Origin: Winogradskyella sp. KYW1333
GTDB lineage: Bacteria; Bacteroidota; Bacteroidia; Flavobacteriales; Flavobacteriaceae
Reading direction: 5' to 3'
Assembly (NCBI RefSeq): GCF_003335675.1
Contig: NZ_QPHL01000016.1
Span: 372,001-436,000 of the forward strand
DNA length: 64,000 nt
Below the pieces are notes generated by a model. The model did not search any database. It saw only the letters and a list, made by a program, of their open reading frames with translations, and was not told where the DNA came from. Position 1 is the stretch's first letter. Each line of letters begins with the position of its first letter. The position numbers and the translations under genes were made by a program. Positions 19,831-28,942 of the stretch are shown here, piece after piece.

Positions 19831-20877
19831 TTATTCTAGGACCTTAGATTTTTCAATTCGTTTATTGTACTTTTTAAAGGCAATATAAAGTTGTCGCATA
19901 ACCCATCTAACTTTACTTATATCATACAATTTAAAGAAAAATGCAGCGATGCTCATAAAAGTTACGGATAATAGAAAGTATAGAATTAAATGTATATAAT
20001 TAATAGAAGTTATGTTAAAAGCTCTAATTAAAAACTGAATAACAAAAAATAATGGCCAGTGGTAAATAAAAAATAAAATTGAATTTTGACCTAACCATTG
20101 CACAGAGCTTGATTTAACGCCCTTAAAAATTAATAAAAGAGAATATATCGCCAAAATTGAATTTATGAAATAGAACCAGTAATTTCCAAATATTAAATCA
20201 TTATAATGGAATCGGATAAAACTGGGGCACAAAAAAGAAGCTATTATATAGGTTAAAATCAATGGATATTTAAATTTCGCCAAATGGTTTAAAATATCAT
20301 ATTTACGTGTCAATGCACCAACAAGCGCAAATGATAATCCTGGCATTATGGAGCTATATGAACCTATATCAAGGTTAGGCAAGTAATAATATTGAAAACC
20401 GCTAAGAGTAATGGTCAAAAAAGAACATATAATAATGAGATAATGTTTTCTAGATATGAAGAACAACATAATTTTTACAAATATGAATGAAAACAAAAAC
20501 CATAAGGGTATGTTATATACAAAATCACCATATCTGAAAATTTTATATATTATTTTATAAAATTCGTCAATTATTGAATAATCGTAGTAAATAACTTTTG
20601 CAATAAATACAATCAGCCCAAGCAAAATTCCGTATAGGTAAAAAATAAAATAATTAACTAGGGTTTTTTTAATCATATAATTAAATGAATAAAAAGTATT
20701 ATGAAAATATCCCATTTTAAAAAAGAACCAGGGAATAATGAAGTAGAGAGATTTTATAAGTATAGAAGCAACTTCGGTATCAATTAATTTAGACCATTGT
20801 GCCGCATGATATAAAATAACGATAAGTATCGCCACACCAGATATGAAATCAAAACTATTTAGTCGTTTACTACCCAT
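19831..20877 (-). CDS. acyltransferase 3 family membrane protein
   Basis: 348 aa with about ten hydrophobic segments. The N-terminus RLNSFDFISGVAILIVILYHAAQW has the conserved Arg and the VxxxHAAQ-type His of acyltransferase-3 (OafA/NodX-like) proteins, which O-acetylate or acylate surface polysaccharides at the inner membrane. Later segments (WLGQNSILFFIYHWPLFFVIQ) fit this family too. It stands alone, with no polysaccharide genes adjacent, and a 320-bp gene-free stretch lies upstream. Very AT-rich codon use, as in other membrane proteins. Substrate unknown. Confidence 0.85.
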   Translation of the reverse strand: MGSKRLNSFDFISGVAILIVILYHAAQWSKLIDTEVASILIKSLYFIIPWFFFKMGYFHNTFYSFNYMIKKTLVNYFIFYLYGILLGLIVFIAKVIYYDYSIIDEFYKIIYKIFRYGDFVYNIPLWFLFSFIFVKIMLFFISRKHYLIIICSFLTITLSGFQYYYLPNLDIGSYSSIMPGLSFALVGALTRKYDILNHLAKFKYPLILTYIIASFLCPSFIRFHYNDLIFGNYWFYFINSILAIYSLLLIFKGVKSSSVQWLGQNSILFFIYHWPLFFVIQFLIRAFNITSINYIHLILYFLLSVTFMSIAAFFFKLYDISKVRWVMRQLYIAFKKYNKRIEKSKVLE

Positions 20878-21197
20878 TTTTTTATGATATAAATTGAGTG
20901 ATCAATAACGACTAAACTAACTTTAATGTCTTAATCCTATCAATTAAATCCTCAAATCAATTAATTAATCGATTAAGGAAATTTAATTGAAAAAAAAACC
21001 GATGAAATGTTCAATACCAAAATATTAAAATTCATTTTTAAAAGACTTTTGAATTTTACGTTAAACCTGTAATTATAATGTGATTATGAAACTTGTTGTT
21101 TTCTGCTACGTTAAATTAGCATCACTAAGCGAAATGATTATTTGTGACATTAAAATTAATTTAAAGTTGAATTAATTTACAAATTACAATTTCACAT
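20878..21197. other. gene-free stretch with a long hairpin
   Basis: 320 bp between the acyltransferase start and the ytxJ stop. It holds a perfect 10-bp inverted repeat, TCAATTAAAT (20940-20949) and ATTTAATTGA (20981-20990), with a further inner stem (AATC / GATT) and then eight A. A 29-codon open frame at 21087-21176 (MKLVVFCYVKLASL...) has no support. No promoter with full consensus was found. Confidence 0.5.
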
Positions 21198-21575
21198 TTA
21201 AACATAATTTGCATAGTTTAAATTATTAATAGCGCCGTGAGAGGCATGTTTTGCTACAATATCATTTTTTATAATTAGAAGTTGCGGTGATTGATGGATT
21301 ACATTAAACTTATAGCCAACCTCATTTGAAACATCTCTGTAACTCAATAGGTCTAAATAATATAAATCTGCATTTGTTTCTAAATTATAATTTTCGATGA
21401 ATTGGTTTATAACCATTCTACTAATACCACAACGAGTAGAGTGCTTAAAAATTAATTGTGTTTTCCCCTTAGACTTCTCAGATATCTCTTGCAATTGATC
21501 CAAGCTTGTCAAGAGTATCCATGGTAATACTTTTTCTTCTCGAGGCTCTGAAGAACCAAATAGCTTTTTAAACAT
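21198..21575 (-). CDS. ytxJ: YtxJ-type bacillithiol redox protein
   Basis: 125 aa, single thioredoxin-like domain. The motif LIFKHSTRCGISRMVI matches the KHSxRCxIS signature of YtxJ (DUF2847), a monothiol thioredoxin-like protein linked to bacillithiol metabolism; QSPQLLIIKND is the cis-Pro region. Flavobacteria make bacillithiol, and YtxJ is thought to act on bacillithiol-mixed disulfides. Cytoplasmic, no signal. It is divergent from clpB, so the two stress genes share one 177-bp upstream region. Confidence 0.85.
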   Translation of the reverse strand: MFKKLFGSSEPREEKVLPWILLTSLDQLQEISEKSKGKTQLIFKHSTRCGISRMVINQFIENYNLETNADLYYLDLLSYRDVSNEVGYKFNVIHQSPQLLIIKNDIVAKHASHGAINNLNYANYV

Positions 21576-21622
21576 AACTAAAATTCAAAGTGTAGTCCCA
21601 ATCTAAAATCATTTAAAATGTT

Positions 21623-21666
21623 TGACAAAACGTCATTATATATCCCACAAAATCAGTCATTTTGTC
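21623..21666. promoter_or_regulatory. paired GACAAAA motif upstream of clpB
   Basis: GACAAAACGTC (21624-21634) and, on the opposite strand, GACAAAATGAC (21656-21666), two inverted copies of GACAAAAnGnC. The second lies within a perfect CAAAAT / ATTTTG repeat. They lie about 90-130 bp upstream of clpB and 48-90 bp upstream of ytxJ. Candidate heat-shock or stress operator; the regulator is unknown. Confidence 0.35.
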
Positions 21667-21752
21667 GTTTTATTCCTACCAAATTGGGTTGGTAAGATTT
21701 TTGAATAAAGATAGACAAACACAACATAAAAAATTGATTAATATTTATAAAG

Positions 21753-24359
21753 ATGAATTTTAACAACTATACAATTAAATCGCAAGAAGCTATACAGCAA
21801 GCCGAACAACTTGCACAAGGCTTTGGTCATCAACAAATAGAAAACGCGCATATTTTCAAAGCTCTATTTAATGTTGATGAAAACGTTTTACCATTTATTT
21901 TAAAAAAACTTAACATCAACGTTAGTTTATTGCAACAGGTATTAGATAAAGAATTACAAAGCTTTTCAAAAGTCTCAGGTGGAGATATTATGCTATCTAG
22001 AGATGCTGGTAAAGCCTTAAATGAGGCTTCAATCATAGCTAAGAAAATGAAGGATGATTTTGTCTCTATTGAGCATTTAGTTTTGGCTATTTTTAAGTCA
22101 AAAAGTAAGATATCACAGATACTAAAAGATCAGGGTGTTACCGAAAAAAGTCTTCAATCTGCTATTAATGAATTAAGAAAAGGCGAAAGAGTAACATCCC
22201 AAAGTCAAGAAGAAACCTATAATTCTCTTAGCAAATACGCAAAAAACTTAAATCAACTCGCAAGAGATGGTAAATTAGACCCAGTAATTGGTAGAGACGA
22301 AGAGATAAGAAGGATTTTACAAATCCTATCACGAAGAACCAAAAACAATCCAATATTAGTAGGTGAACCAGGTACTGGTAAAACAGCAATTGCTGAAGGT
22401 CTTGCACATCGTATAATTGATGGCGATATACCTGAAAACTTAAAAGACAAACAAATCTTCGCATTAGATATGGGTGCCTTAATTGCTGGTGCTAAGTTTA
22501 AAGGTGAGTTTGAAGAACGTCTTAAAGCAGTCATTAAAGAAGTAACCACAAGTGATGGTGATATCGTTCTTTTTATTGACGAAATTCACACTTTAGTTGG
22601 TGCAGGTGGCGGACAGGGTGCAATGGATGCTGCAAACATCTTAAAACCAGCATTAGCACGTGGTGAATTACGGGCTATTGGTGCAACTACCTTAGATGAA
22701 TACCAAAAGTATTTTGAGCAAGACAAGGCCTTAGAACGTCGTTTCCAGAAGGTTAATGTTGACGAACCAGATACGGAAAGTGCTATTTCAATTCTTCGAG
22801 GCATAAAAGAGAAATACGAAACACATCACAAGGTTAGAATTAAGGACGAAGCAATTATTGGTGCTGTGGAATTATCAAATAGATACATTACCAATCGATT
22901 CTTACCAGACAAAGCCATTGACTTAATGGACGAAGCAGCTTCAAAACTTAGAATGGAAATCAATTCGAAGCCTGAAGAGCTAGATGTTCTCGACCGTAAA
23001 ATAATGCAATTAGAAATCGAGCATGAAGCCATAAAACGCGAAAAAGATGAGATTAAACTAAAATCTTTAAAATCAGAATTAGCAAACCTTAAAGATGAAC
23101 GGAACGAACTCAATGCAAAATGGAAAAGTGAAAAGGAAACTGTAGAGAACGTTCAGAATATAAAATTAGAAATAGAAAACTATAAGCTAGAAGCTGAACG
23201 AGCTGAACGAGAGGGTAATTACGGAAAAGTGGCCGAAATCCGTTATGGTAAAATTAAAGAAGTGACTGAAAAATTAGAATCATTCCAAAAGCAATTGGCT
23301 GAACAACAAGAAACTGCTTTGATTAAAGAAGAGGTAACCTATGAGGATATTGCTGATGTTGTTGCTAAGTGGACAGGAATTCCAGTTACAAAAATGATAC
23401 AGAGTGAGCGCGAAAAACTTCTTAAGCTTGAAGATGAGTTACATAAGCGCGTAGTTGGTCAAGAGGAAGCAATTGAAGCCATAAGTGATGCTGTAAGACG
23501 ATCTAGAGCAGGATTACAAAATCCGCAAAAACCAATTGGTACATTCTTGTTTTTGGGAACAACTGGTGTAGGTAAAACAGAATTGGCAAAAGCTTTAGCT
23601 GAATATCTTTTTGACGACGAAAATGCAATGACACGGATTGACATGAGCGAATACCAAGAGCGTCATGCTGTGAGTAGACTTGTAGGAGCACCTCCTGGAT
23701 ATGTTGGTTATGATGAAGGCGGTCAATTAACGGAAGCTGTTAGACGCAAGCCATATTCTGTAGTTTTGCTGGATGAGATTGAAAAAGCACATCCAGATAC
23801 CTTTAATATTCTCTTACAGGTATTAGATGAAGGAAGGTTAACAGATAATAAGGGGCGAGTTGCAGATTTTAAAAACACCATTATTATAATGACCTCAAAT
23901 ATGGGAAGCCTTATTATTCAAGAACGTTTTGATGCAACAAAAGATATTCAAAGTGCAATTGAAAGTGCCAAAGTTGATGTTCTAGGTCTTTTAAAGCAAT
24001 CTGTGAGACCTGAGTTTATTAATAGAATCGATGATACCATAATGTTTACACCATTATCAAAGGAGAATATACTAGACATTGTTGGACTTCAACTTAAAAG
24101 TGTAACGAAAATGATTGCTGAAAAAGGGATAACCTTTGACGCAACTCCAGAGGCAAAAGCATATCTAGCAGAAAAAGGATACAACCCAGAATATGGTGCA
24201 AGACCTGTAAAACGAGTTATTCAAAAAGAAGTCTTAAATCAACTCAGTAAAGAAATTCTATCGGGAAAAGTAACTACAGAGAGTATTATTCTACTTGATG
24301 CTTTTGATGATAAGTTAGTATTCAGAAATCAAGGTGATTTAGTTATTGAAGAATTATAA
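21753..24359 (+). CDS. clpB: ClpB disaggregase
   Basis: 868 aa, full length. Hexameric AAA+ chaperone that, with DnaK, pulls proteins out of aggregates. N-terminal Clp repeat domain (residues 1-145), AAA-1 with Walker [10 protein letters not shown] at about residue 204 and Walker [15 protein letters not shown], the long coiled-coil middle domain (about 400-525, e.g. [20 protein letters not shown]), AAA-2 with Walker [10 protein letters not shown] at about 602, and the C-terminal D2-small domain ([18 protein letters not shown]). The middle domain separates ClpB from ClpA/ClpC. Probably stress-induced; see the motif at 21623. Confidence 0.98.
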   Translation: MNFNNYTIKSQEAIQQAEQLAQGFGHQQIENAHIFKALFNVDENVLPFILKKLNINVSLLQQVLDKELQSFSKVSGGDIMLSRDAGKALNEASIIAKKMKDDFVSIEHLVLAIFKSKSKISQILKDQGVTEKSLQSAINELRKGERVTSQSQEETYNSLSKYAKNLNQLARDGKLDPVIGRDEEIRRILQILSRRTKNNPILVGEPGTGKTAIAEGLAHRIIDGDIPENLKDKQIFALDMGALIAGAKFKGEFEERLKAVIKEVTTSDGDIVLFIDEIHTLVGAGGGQGAMDAANILKPALARGELRAIGATTLDEYQKYFEQDKALERRFQKVNVDEPDTESAISILRGIKEKYETHHKVRIKDEAIIGAVELSNRYITNRFLPDKAIDLMDEAASKLRMEINSKPEELDVLDRKIMQLEIEHEAIKREKDEIKLKSLKSELANLKDERNELNAKWKSEKETVENVQNIKLEIENYKLEAERAEREGNYGKVAEIRYGKIKEVTEKLESFQKQLAEQQETALIKEEVTYEDIADVVAKWTGIPVTKMIQSEREKLLKLEDELHKRVVGQEEAIEAISDAVRRSRAGLQNPQKPIGTFLFLGTTGVGKTELAKALAEYLFDDENAMTRIDMSEYQERHAVSRLVGAPPGYVGYDEGGQLTEAVRRKPYSVVLLDEIEKAHPDTFNILLQVLDEGRLTDNKGRVADFKNTIIIMTSNMGSLIIQERFDATKDIQSAIESAKVDVLGLLKQSVRPEFINRIDDTIMFTPLSKENILDIVGLQLKSVTKMIAEKGITFDATPEAKAYLAEKGYNPEYGARPVKRVIQKEVLNQLSKEILSGKVTTESIILLDAFDDKLVFRNQGDLVIEEL

Positions 24360-24412
24360 CAATGCCTGTAACAATAAAGGATTAAAACAGTCTTTATATT
24401 GATTGGTTGGTT

Positions 24413-24471
24413 AAAGCAACACCTAATTCAAGTCGATTCGCTATCGACAGAAAAGGTGTTGCTTTCCTTTT
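24413..24471 (+). terminator. compound-hairpin terminator of clpB
   Basis: Outer 12-bp perfect stem AAAGCAACACCT (24413-24424) / AGGTGTTGCTTT (24454-24465), asymmetric internal loop, inner 6-bp stem GTCGAT / ATCGAC with a 5-nt loop, then CCTTTTT. Two-storey intrinsic terminator. Confidence 0.75.
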
Positions 24472-24521
24472 TGTAACTTTCTTTCGATATTTGCTACTTA
24501 TACATCAAACTAAAAAATCCT

Positions 24522-25394
24522 ATGAAATATTTATTATCGATCTTAGTCATAGCAATTACTACAACAACAACATCATTATTGGCTCAAAAATTAGAGAATT
24601 CTACGCTCTGGAAGATCGAGGGAAGTGGATTAAATAAAGCTTCATACCTCTTTGGAACAATTCACATTACATGTGATGCAACATTAGAAAATGATGTTAT
24701 AAAAGCTCTGGATGAAACAAAACAAATAGTCTTAGAAATTGATATGGACGATCCAGATATGCAAGACAAAATGATGAAGGGTATGTATATGAAAGATGGA
24801 AAAACTCTGAAGAGTATAGTGAATGATGAGGATTATCAAGCGATTGATTCCCTGTTTATTAGTAAAATGGGAATATCTGTAAAAATGATAGAGAATGTAA
24901 AACCTTTTTTCTTAACCTCTATGCTCTATCCGAAGTTTATAGATTGTCCAATGGAATCTTTCGAGGCCGAATTGATGAAGGTCGCTAAAGAACAAAATGA
25001 GGAAATTTTTGGATTGGAAACTATTGACGATCAAATTAATGTGTTTGAAGTCATACCATATGAAAACCAAGTAAAAGATTTGGTAAGAACAGCAAAAGAC
25101 AATATGGCTTATGACAAGGCAAATTTTGCTAAACTACTTTCAATCTATAAAGATGAAAACATAACTGACATGCTAAATATTATGAATGATGACAACTATT
25201 CTAGTGTGGCAGAATATCAGGATGAATTATTAGATAACCGTAACATTAACTGGATTCCAAAAATTAAGGAGTATGCTGAAAAGCAGGCAACATTTTTTGG
25301 AGTAGGTGCTGGTCATTTAGCAGGAGAAAATGGTGTAATAAATCTTCTAAGACAAGCTGGCTATACAGTTACAGCAGTCAGAGATTCGGAGTAA
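24522..25394 (+). CDS. TraB/GumN family protein, exported
   Basis: 290 aa with a cleavable signal peptide (ends TTTTTSLLAQ). The mature part begins NSTLWKIEGSGLNKASYLFGTIHI, the first motif of the TraB/GumN (Tiki-like) family with GTIH; ETKQIVLEIDMDD and FGLETIDDQINVFE are the next blocks; the last, FFGVGAGHLAGENGVINLLRQAGY, carries the GxGHL motif. Eukaryotic relatives (Tiki) are metalloproteases; bacterial function is mostly untested. Probably periplasmic. Own terminator downstream. Confidence 0.88.
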   Translation: MKYLLSILVIAITTTTTSLLAQKLENSTLWKIEGSGLNKASYLFGTIHITCDATLENDVIKALDETKQIVLEIDMDDPDMQDKMMKGMYMKDGKTLKSIVNDEDYQAIDSLFISKMGISVKMIENVKPFFLTSMLYPKFIDCPMESFEAELMKVAKEQNEEIFGLETIDDQINVFEVIPYENQVKDLVRTAKDNMAYDKANFAKLLSIYKDENITDMLNIMNDDNYSSVAEYQDELLDNRNINWIPKIKEYAEKQATFFGVGAGHLAGENGVINLLRQAGYTVTAVRDSE

Positions 25395-25415
25395 AATTTA
25401 AAAACTCTATTGCTG

Positions 25416-25444
25416 AGAGTCTATTTTTAGACTCTATCTTTTTC
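25416..25444 (+). terminator. terminator of the TraB/GumN gene
   Basis: Perfect stem AGAGTCTA / TAGACTCT with a TTTT loop, followed by ATCTTTTTC. Confidence 0.8.
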
Positions 25445-25612
25445 TAAATTACACGTAAATCACAACTATCTGTTTTTCAATGCTTTATTTATAAATATTT
25501 CATGTTTTCGATGAAATACACAAATTTTTTTAAGATTTAACAGTCGTTTTAACGGATAAATTACTACTTTTATCGAGTTATTTAATTCCGCAGTACTTAA
25601 GAATCCCTTTAT

Positions 25613-25620
25613 TAAGTTTG
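25613..25620 (+). promoter_or_regulatory. -7 element for deoC-deoD
   Basis: TAAGTTTG (exact TAnnTTTG), 67 nt upstream of deoC. The 293-bp gap before deoC otherwise holds the terminator at 25416 and an AT-rich stretch with no gene. Confidence 0.45.
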
Positions 25621-25687
25621 GTAAATCCCTCTAGCCTCAGAGAGAATTACTATAACATTTTTTATGAAACCCCTACAAACAAATTAA

Positions 25688-26350
25688 ATGGAATTAAACA
25701 AATTTATAGACCACACCCTATTGAGTGCATCTGCTACTGAAGCTGAAATTTTAAATCTATGTGAAGAAGCACTTAAATATCAGTTTTATTCTGTTTGTGT
25801 AAATGGTAATTATGTAAACTTTGCCAGACAGGCATTAGGAAGTTCTGATGTTAAAGTATGTACAGTTGTCGGATTTCCCTTAGGTGCAATGTCCACAGAT
25901 ACCAAAGTTTTTGAAGCCAAAAATGCTATTGAACATGGTGCTTCAGAAATTGATATGGTTATTAATATAGGTCGTTTGAAAAGTAAAAACTACCTTGAAG
26001 TTCTTAAAGATATTGTTGCTGTTAAACGAGCTATTGGCCATATTCCATTAAAGGTAATATTGGAGATTAGTGAGCTTTCGAAGAATGAAATAGTCAAAGC
26101 ATGTGAAATATGTGTCGATGCCAAGGCTGATTTTGTAAAAACATCCACAGGTTTTTCTTCAAGTGGTGCAACACTCACTGCTGTGAAAATTATGAGAAAG
26201 ACTGTAAAAGATCAATGTAAAATTAAAGCTTCAGGAGGTATAAGAGATGTTGAAACTGCTTTAAAATATATTGAGGTTGGTGTAGATAGGATCGGTGCAT
26301 CATCTGGTGTAGCAATGATGACAAATCAAACTTCAGTTTTAGAGTATTAA
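25688..26350 (+). CDS. deoC: deoxyribose-phosphate aldolase
   Basis: 220 aa, full length. Class I aldolase splitting 2-deoxyribose-5-phosphate into acetaldehyde and glyceraldehyde-3-phosphate. Motifs: [12 protein letters not shown] at the N-terminus, [35 protein letters not shown], the Schiff-base Lys (about 151) in [11 protein letters not shown], and [13 protein letters not shown]. It forms a nucleoside-salvage pair with deoD 29 nt downstream. A seven-codon in-frame leader (ATG 25664 to TAA 25687) ends directly at the deoC ATG. Confidence 0.97.
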   Translation: MELNKFIDHTLLSASATEAEILNLCEEALKYQFYSVCVNGNYVNFARQALGSSDVKVCTVVGFPLGAMSTDTKVFEAKNAIEHGASEIDMVINIGRLKSKNYLEVLKDIVAVKRAIGHIPLKVILEISELSKNEIVKACEICVDAKADFVKTSTGFSSSGATLTAVKIMRKTVKDQCKIKASGGIRDVETALKYIEVGVDRIGASSGVAMMTNQTSVLEY

Positions 26351-26379
26351 TTTATACGTACTTTGATTACCTTTACAAT

Positions 26380-27078
26380 ATGAGTGTTCATATTGGCGCC
26401 AAAAAGGGCGATATCGCAGAAACTATTTTATTACCTGGAGATCCATTACGAGCTAAATGGATAGCAGAGAAATTTTTTGAAAATCCTGTTTGCTTTAATG
26501 AAGTTCGAGGCATGCTGGGCTTTACAGGCACATATAAAGGCAAAAAAGTATCTGCAATGGGCACAGGAATGGGAGTTCCAAGTATTTCAATTTATACAAA
26601 CGAATTAATTACTGAATTTGGAGTAAAAAACTTGATACGTGTAGGCAGTGCCGGTTCATATCAAAAGGATGTGAAAATTTATGATGTTGTGTTGGCTATG
26701 GCAGCGTCCTCCACTTCTGGAGTTAATGAATTACGGTTTGGTGGAGCAGATTATGCACCTACTGCAGACTTCGGATTATTTATCAAAGCTGTAGAAGCAG
26801 CTAGATCAAAAGATATTCCAATTAAAGCAGGTAATGTTTTATCTTCTGATGAATTCTATGAAGATGATATTGAGTCTTATAAAAAGTGGTCTAAGTTTGG
26901 TGTATTGTGTGTTGAAATGGAAGCTGCAGGTTTATATACCGTAGCTGCAAAACATAATGTAAACGCATTGGCAATCTTAACGATTTCAGATTCTTTAGTT
27001 ACTGGTGAGCGTACAACAAGCAATGAACGGGAAACCACTTTTAAAAGTATGATTGAAATTGCTTTAGAGTTGGCTTAG
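26380..27078 (+). CDS. deoD: purine nucleoside phosphorylase (DeoD type)
   Basis: 232 aa, the length of hexameric bacterial PNP. It splits purine (deoxy)nucleosides with phosphate, feeding deoxyribose-1-phosphate toward DeoC. Motifs: [61 protein letters not shown], and the substrate region [29 protein letters not shown] with the catalytic Asp. Same transcript as deoC (29-nt gap). A separate phosphopentomutase gene is not in the window. Confidence 0.97.
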   Translation: MSVHIGAKKGDIAETILLPGDPLRAKWIAEKFFENPVCFNEVRGMLGFTGTYKGKKVSAMGTGMGVPSISIYTNELITEFGVKNLIRVGSAGSYQKDVKIYDVVLAMAASSTSGVNELRFGGADYAPTADFGLFIKAVEAARSKDIPIKAGNVLSSDEFYEDDIESYKKWSKFGVLCVEMEAAGLYTVAAKHNVNALAILTISDSLVTGERTTSNERETTFKSMIEIALELA

Positions 27079-27121
27079 AATTATTTAACATACTTTTTCA
27101 ATAATCATTTCTCTTCTGATT

Positions 27122-27129
27122 TATATTTG
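27122..27129 (+). promoter_or_regulatory. -7 element for the phosphatase fusion gene
   Basis: TATATTTG (exact TAnnTTTG), 26 nt upstream of the start at 27156. Confidence 0.45.
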
Positions 27130-27155
27130 GGTAAAACAACTAAATCAATGAACAT

Positions 27156-28040
27156 ATGAAATCCTTTCTTACTGCGTTATTATTAATGTTATCCATTTCA
27201 ATTTATGCTCAAAACACCTCTGATAAAACGCAGATTGAAACTACACTAAATAACTACATTGATGCATTTTATAAAGGTGATACTACCAAACTAAAACTTG
27301 CAATTAAACCTCGTTTAAACAAGTTTGGATATTGGAAAAATAAGGAGTCTGGTAATTATGAATATTATGCTCATATGAGCTATGAAAAAGCAATGGAGTT
27401 TGTGCAGAAAATGAAAGATGAAGGAAAAACTAGAGATGAAAATAAAATAAGAAATGTAGAGGTTTTAGACATTGGTAACCATGTTGCATCTGCAAAAGTT
27501 ACTGCTGCTTGGGGAATTGATTATGTCCAGTTATCCAAGGATAATGGTCAATGGATGATTGAACAGGTAATATGGGAGGGTCCATATGAAAAAGCAGTAA
27601 CACAAAAAACATCAACTTACTACCTAATTCGTCATGCAGAAAAAGATCAATCTGATAAATCAAATAGAAATCCACATCTTACAGAAAAAGGAATAGAACG
27701 TGCTAAAAATTGGTCAAACATTTTAAAGGATGTAAAATTTAACGCAGTTTATTCTACAGATTACCATAGAACAAAAGAAACCGCCACGCCAACTGCTAGC
27801 GCTAATAATTTAGAGCTAAAATTTTACGATCCTCGGAATATGAATATTGAAAACTTTAAGAAAGATACAAACGGTAAAACAGTGCTAATTGTTGGACATA
27901 GTAACACAACACCTATCTTTACAAATGGCCTTATCGGTGAAAAGAAGTATAAAATGATAGATGAGAGTAATAATGCCAATCTTTACATTGTAACTATTTC
28001 AAAAGACTCTAAAACCTCAATGCTATTGAAGGTTGATTAG
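27156..28040 (+). CDS. exported NTF2-like + histidine phosphatase fusion
   Basis: 294 aa. Signal peptide (ends SISIYAQ). Residues ~22-145 form an NTF2/SnoaL-like domain of the putative lumazine-binding type (IETTLNNYIDAFYKGDTTKL ... NVEVLDIGNHVASAKVTAAWGIDYVQLSKDNGQWMI). Residues ~150-294 are a short SixA-like histidine phosphatase: YYLIRHAEKDQS with the RHxE catalytic His, YSTDYHRTKETATPTA with the phosphate Arg, and VLIVGHSNTTP with the second His. All catalytic residues are present, so it is probably an active periplasmic phosphatase. Substrate unknown. The join of these two folds in one exported protein is unusual to me. Confidence 0.82.
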   Translation: MKSFLTALLLMLSISIYAQNTSDKTQIETTLNNYIDAFYKGDTTKLKLAIKPRLNKFGYWKNKESGNYEYYAHMSYEKAMEFVQKMKDEGKTRDENKIRNVEVLDIGNHVASAKVTAAWGIDYVQLSKDNGQWMIEQVIWEGPYEKAVTQKTSTYYLIRHAEKDQSDKSNRNPHLTEKGIERAKNWSNILKDVKFNAVYSTDYHRTKETATPTASANNLELKFYDPRNMNIENFKKDTNGKTVLIVGHSNTTPIFTNGLIGEKKYKMIDESNNANLYIVTISKDSKTSMLLKVD

Positions 28041-28152
28041 TAAATAAACCCGATGAAACTACCTAATTATCATAATTTTAGTCCTTTAAAATAGTTTAAT
28101 CGAATATCGAGTACTTCTATGGAAAAAAAGTAAATTTTTCAATTTAAATACC

Positions 28153-28160
28153 TAGATTTG
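28153..28160 (+). promoter_or_regulatory. -7 element for the five-gene cassette
   Basis: TAGATTTG (exact TAnnTTTG), 34 nt upstream of the first SDR gene; the -33 region is T-rich but lacks TTG. It is the only consensus box in the 154-bp gap. Confidence 0.45.
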
Positions 28161-28194
28161 ATTTCTAAATTTACTGAGACTAGCTTATACATTT

Positions 28195-28941
28195 ATGAAG
28201 ACTGTTATGTTATTGGGTGGCACCAAGGGTGTCGGAAATGAAATTCTGAAATCTTGCTTGAACAAAGGTTATAATGTTGCGTTTTGCGGTAGAGATGAAA
28301 ATTTGGGCAATCAAATTATTGAATCCTCGGAATTTAAAGACAATTTATACTTCCATAAAATAGATCTTAACTCAATTAATGGCATTGAAGATTATTACAA
28401 TCAAACAATCGAAAGATTTAAGAGAATTGATGCATTGATTATATATGCGGGTATTACTCCTGTTGCTTCCATAATTGACACTGAAGAGGAGGTTTACGAT
28501 AAGATTTTTAATGTGAATCTAAAAGCACCATATTTTTTACTTAAGAATGTCCTAAAATCTATGATGGCCAATAAATCTGGCTCCATTGTATTTTTTGGAT
28601 CTGCGCACATGGATTATGGCCAAGAAGATAGAGCTCCTTATGCCCTAACCAAGAGTACCTTATATACGCTTTCAAATCACATAGCGCATCATTATGCTAA
28701 ATACGGTGTAAGATCTAATTATTTGGTAATGGGATGGACAAATACAGAAGGAGAGATTCAATTAAGGGCAAAGGAAGGTGTTAGTGAGAACGAACTTAAA
28801 AACAAAGCAAAGGATATTATTCCTATGGGAAGAATGTTAAGTCCATTTGACCCAGTACCGGCAGTAATGCATTTTATATCTGATGATTCTGCAATGACAA
28901 CCGGTTCCTTAATGAGAGTTACAGGAGGACAATATATATAG
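28195..28941 (+). CDS. SDR oxidoreductase, first gene of cassette
   Basis: 248 aa, classical SDR size. Cofactor motif MLLGGTKGVGNEI (variant of TGxxxGxG); the NNAG position reads IYAGIT; catalytic Ser in VFFGSAHMDYG, Tyr/Lys in APYALTKSTL; C-terminal GSLMRVTGGQYI is the usual SDR ending. It should oxidise or reduce a hydroxyl/keto group with NAD(P). It opens a tight same-strand cassette: the next ATG starts 1 nt after its stop. Given the neighbours (lactonase, GT2, ATP-grasp), a sugar or cyclitol substrate is likely, but this is inference. Confidence 0.85.
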   Translation: MKTVMLLGGTKGVGNEILKSCLNKGYNVAFCGRDENLGNQIIESSEFKDNLYFHKIDLNSINGIEDYYNQTIERFKRIDALIIYAGITPVASIIDTEEEVYDKIFNVNLKAPYFLLKNVLKSMMANKSGSIVFFGSAHMDYGQEDRAPYALTKSTLYTLSNHIAHHYAKYGVRSNYLVMGWTNTEGEIQLRAKEGVSENELKNKAKDIIPMGRMLSPFDPVPAVMHFISDDSAMTTGSLMRVTGGQYI

Positions 28942-28942
28942 C

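Noticed and set aside
24413..24465. Possible integron attC site (long imperfect palindrome)
   Set aside because: No RYYYAAC/GTTRRRY core sites, no cassette array and no integrase; a T-tail follows, so it is a terminator.
24407..24637. 76-aa open frame after clpB
   Set aside because: It is formed by the terminator hairpin and the start of the TraB/GumN gene in another frame.
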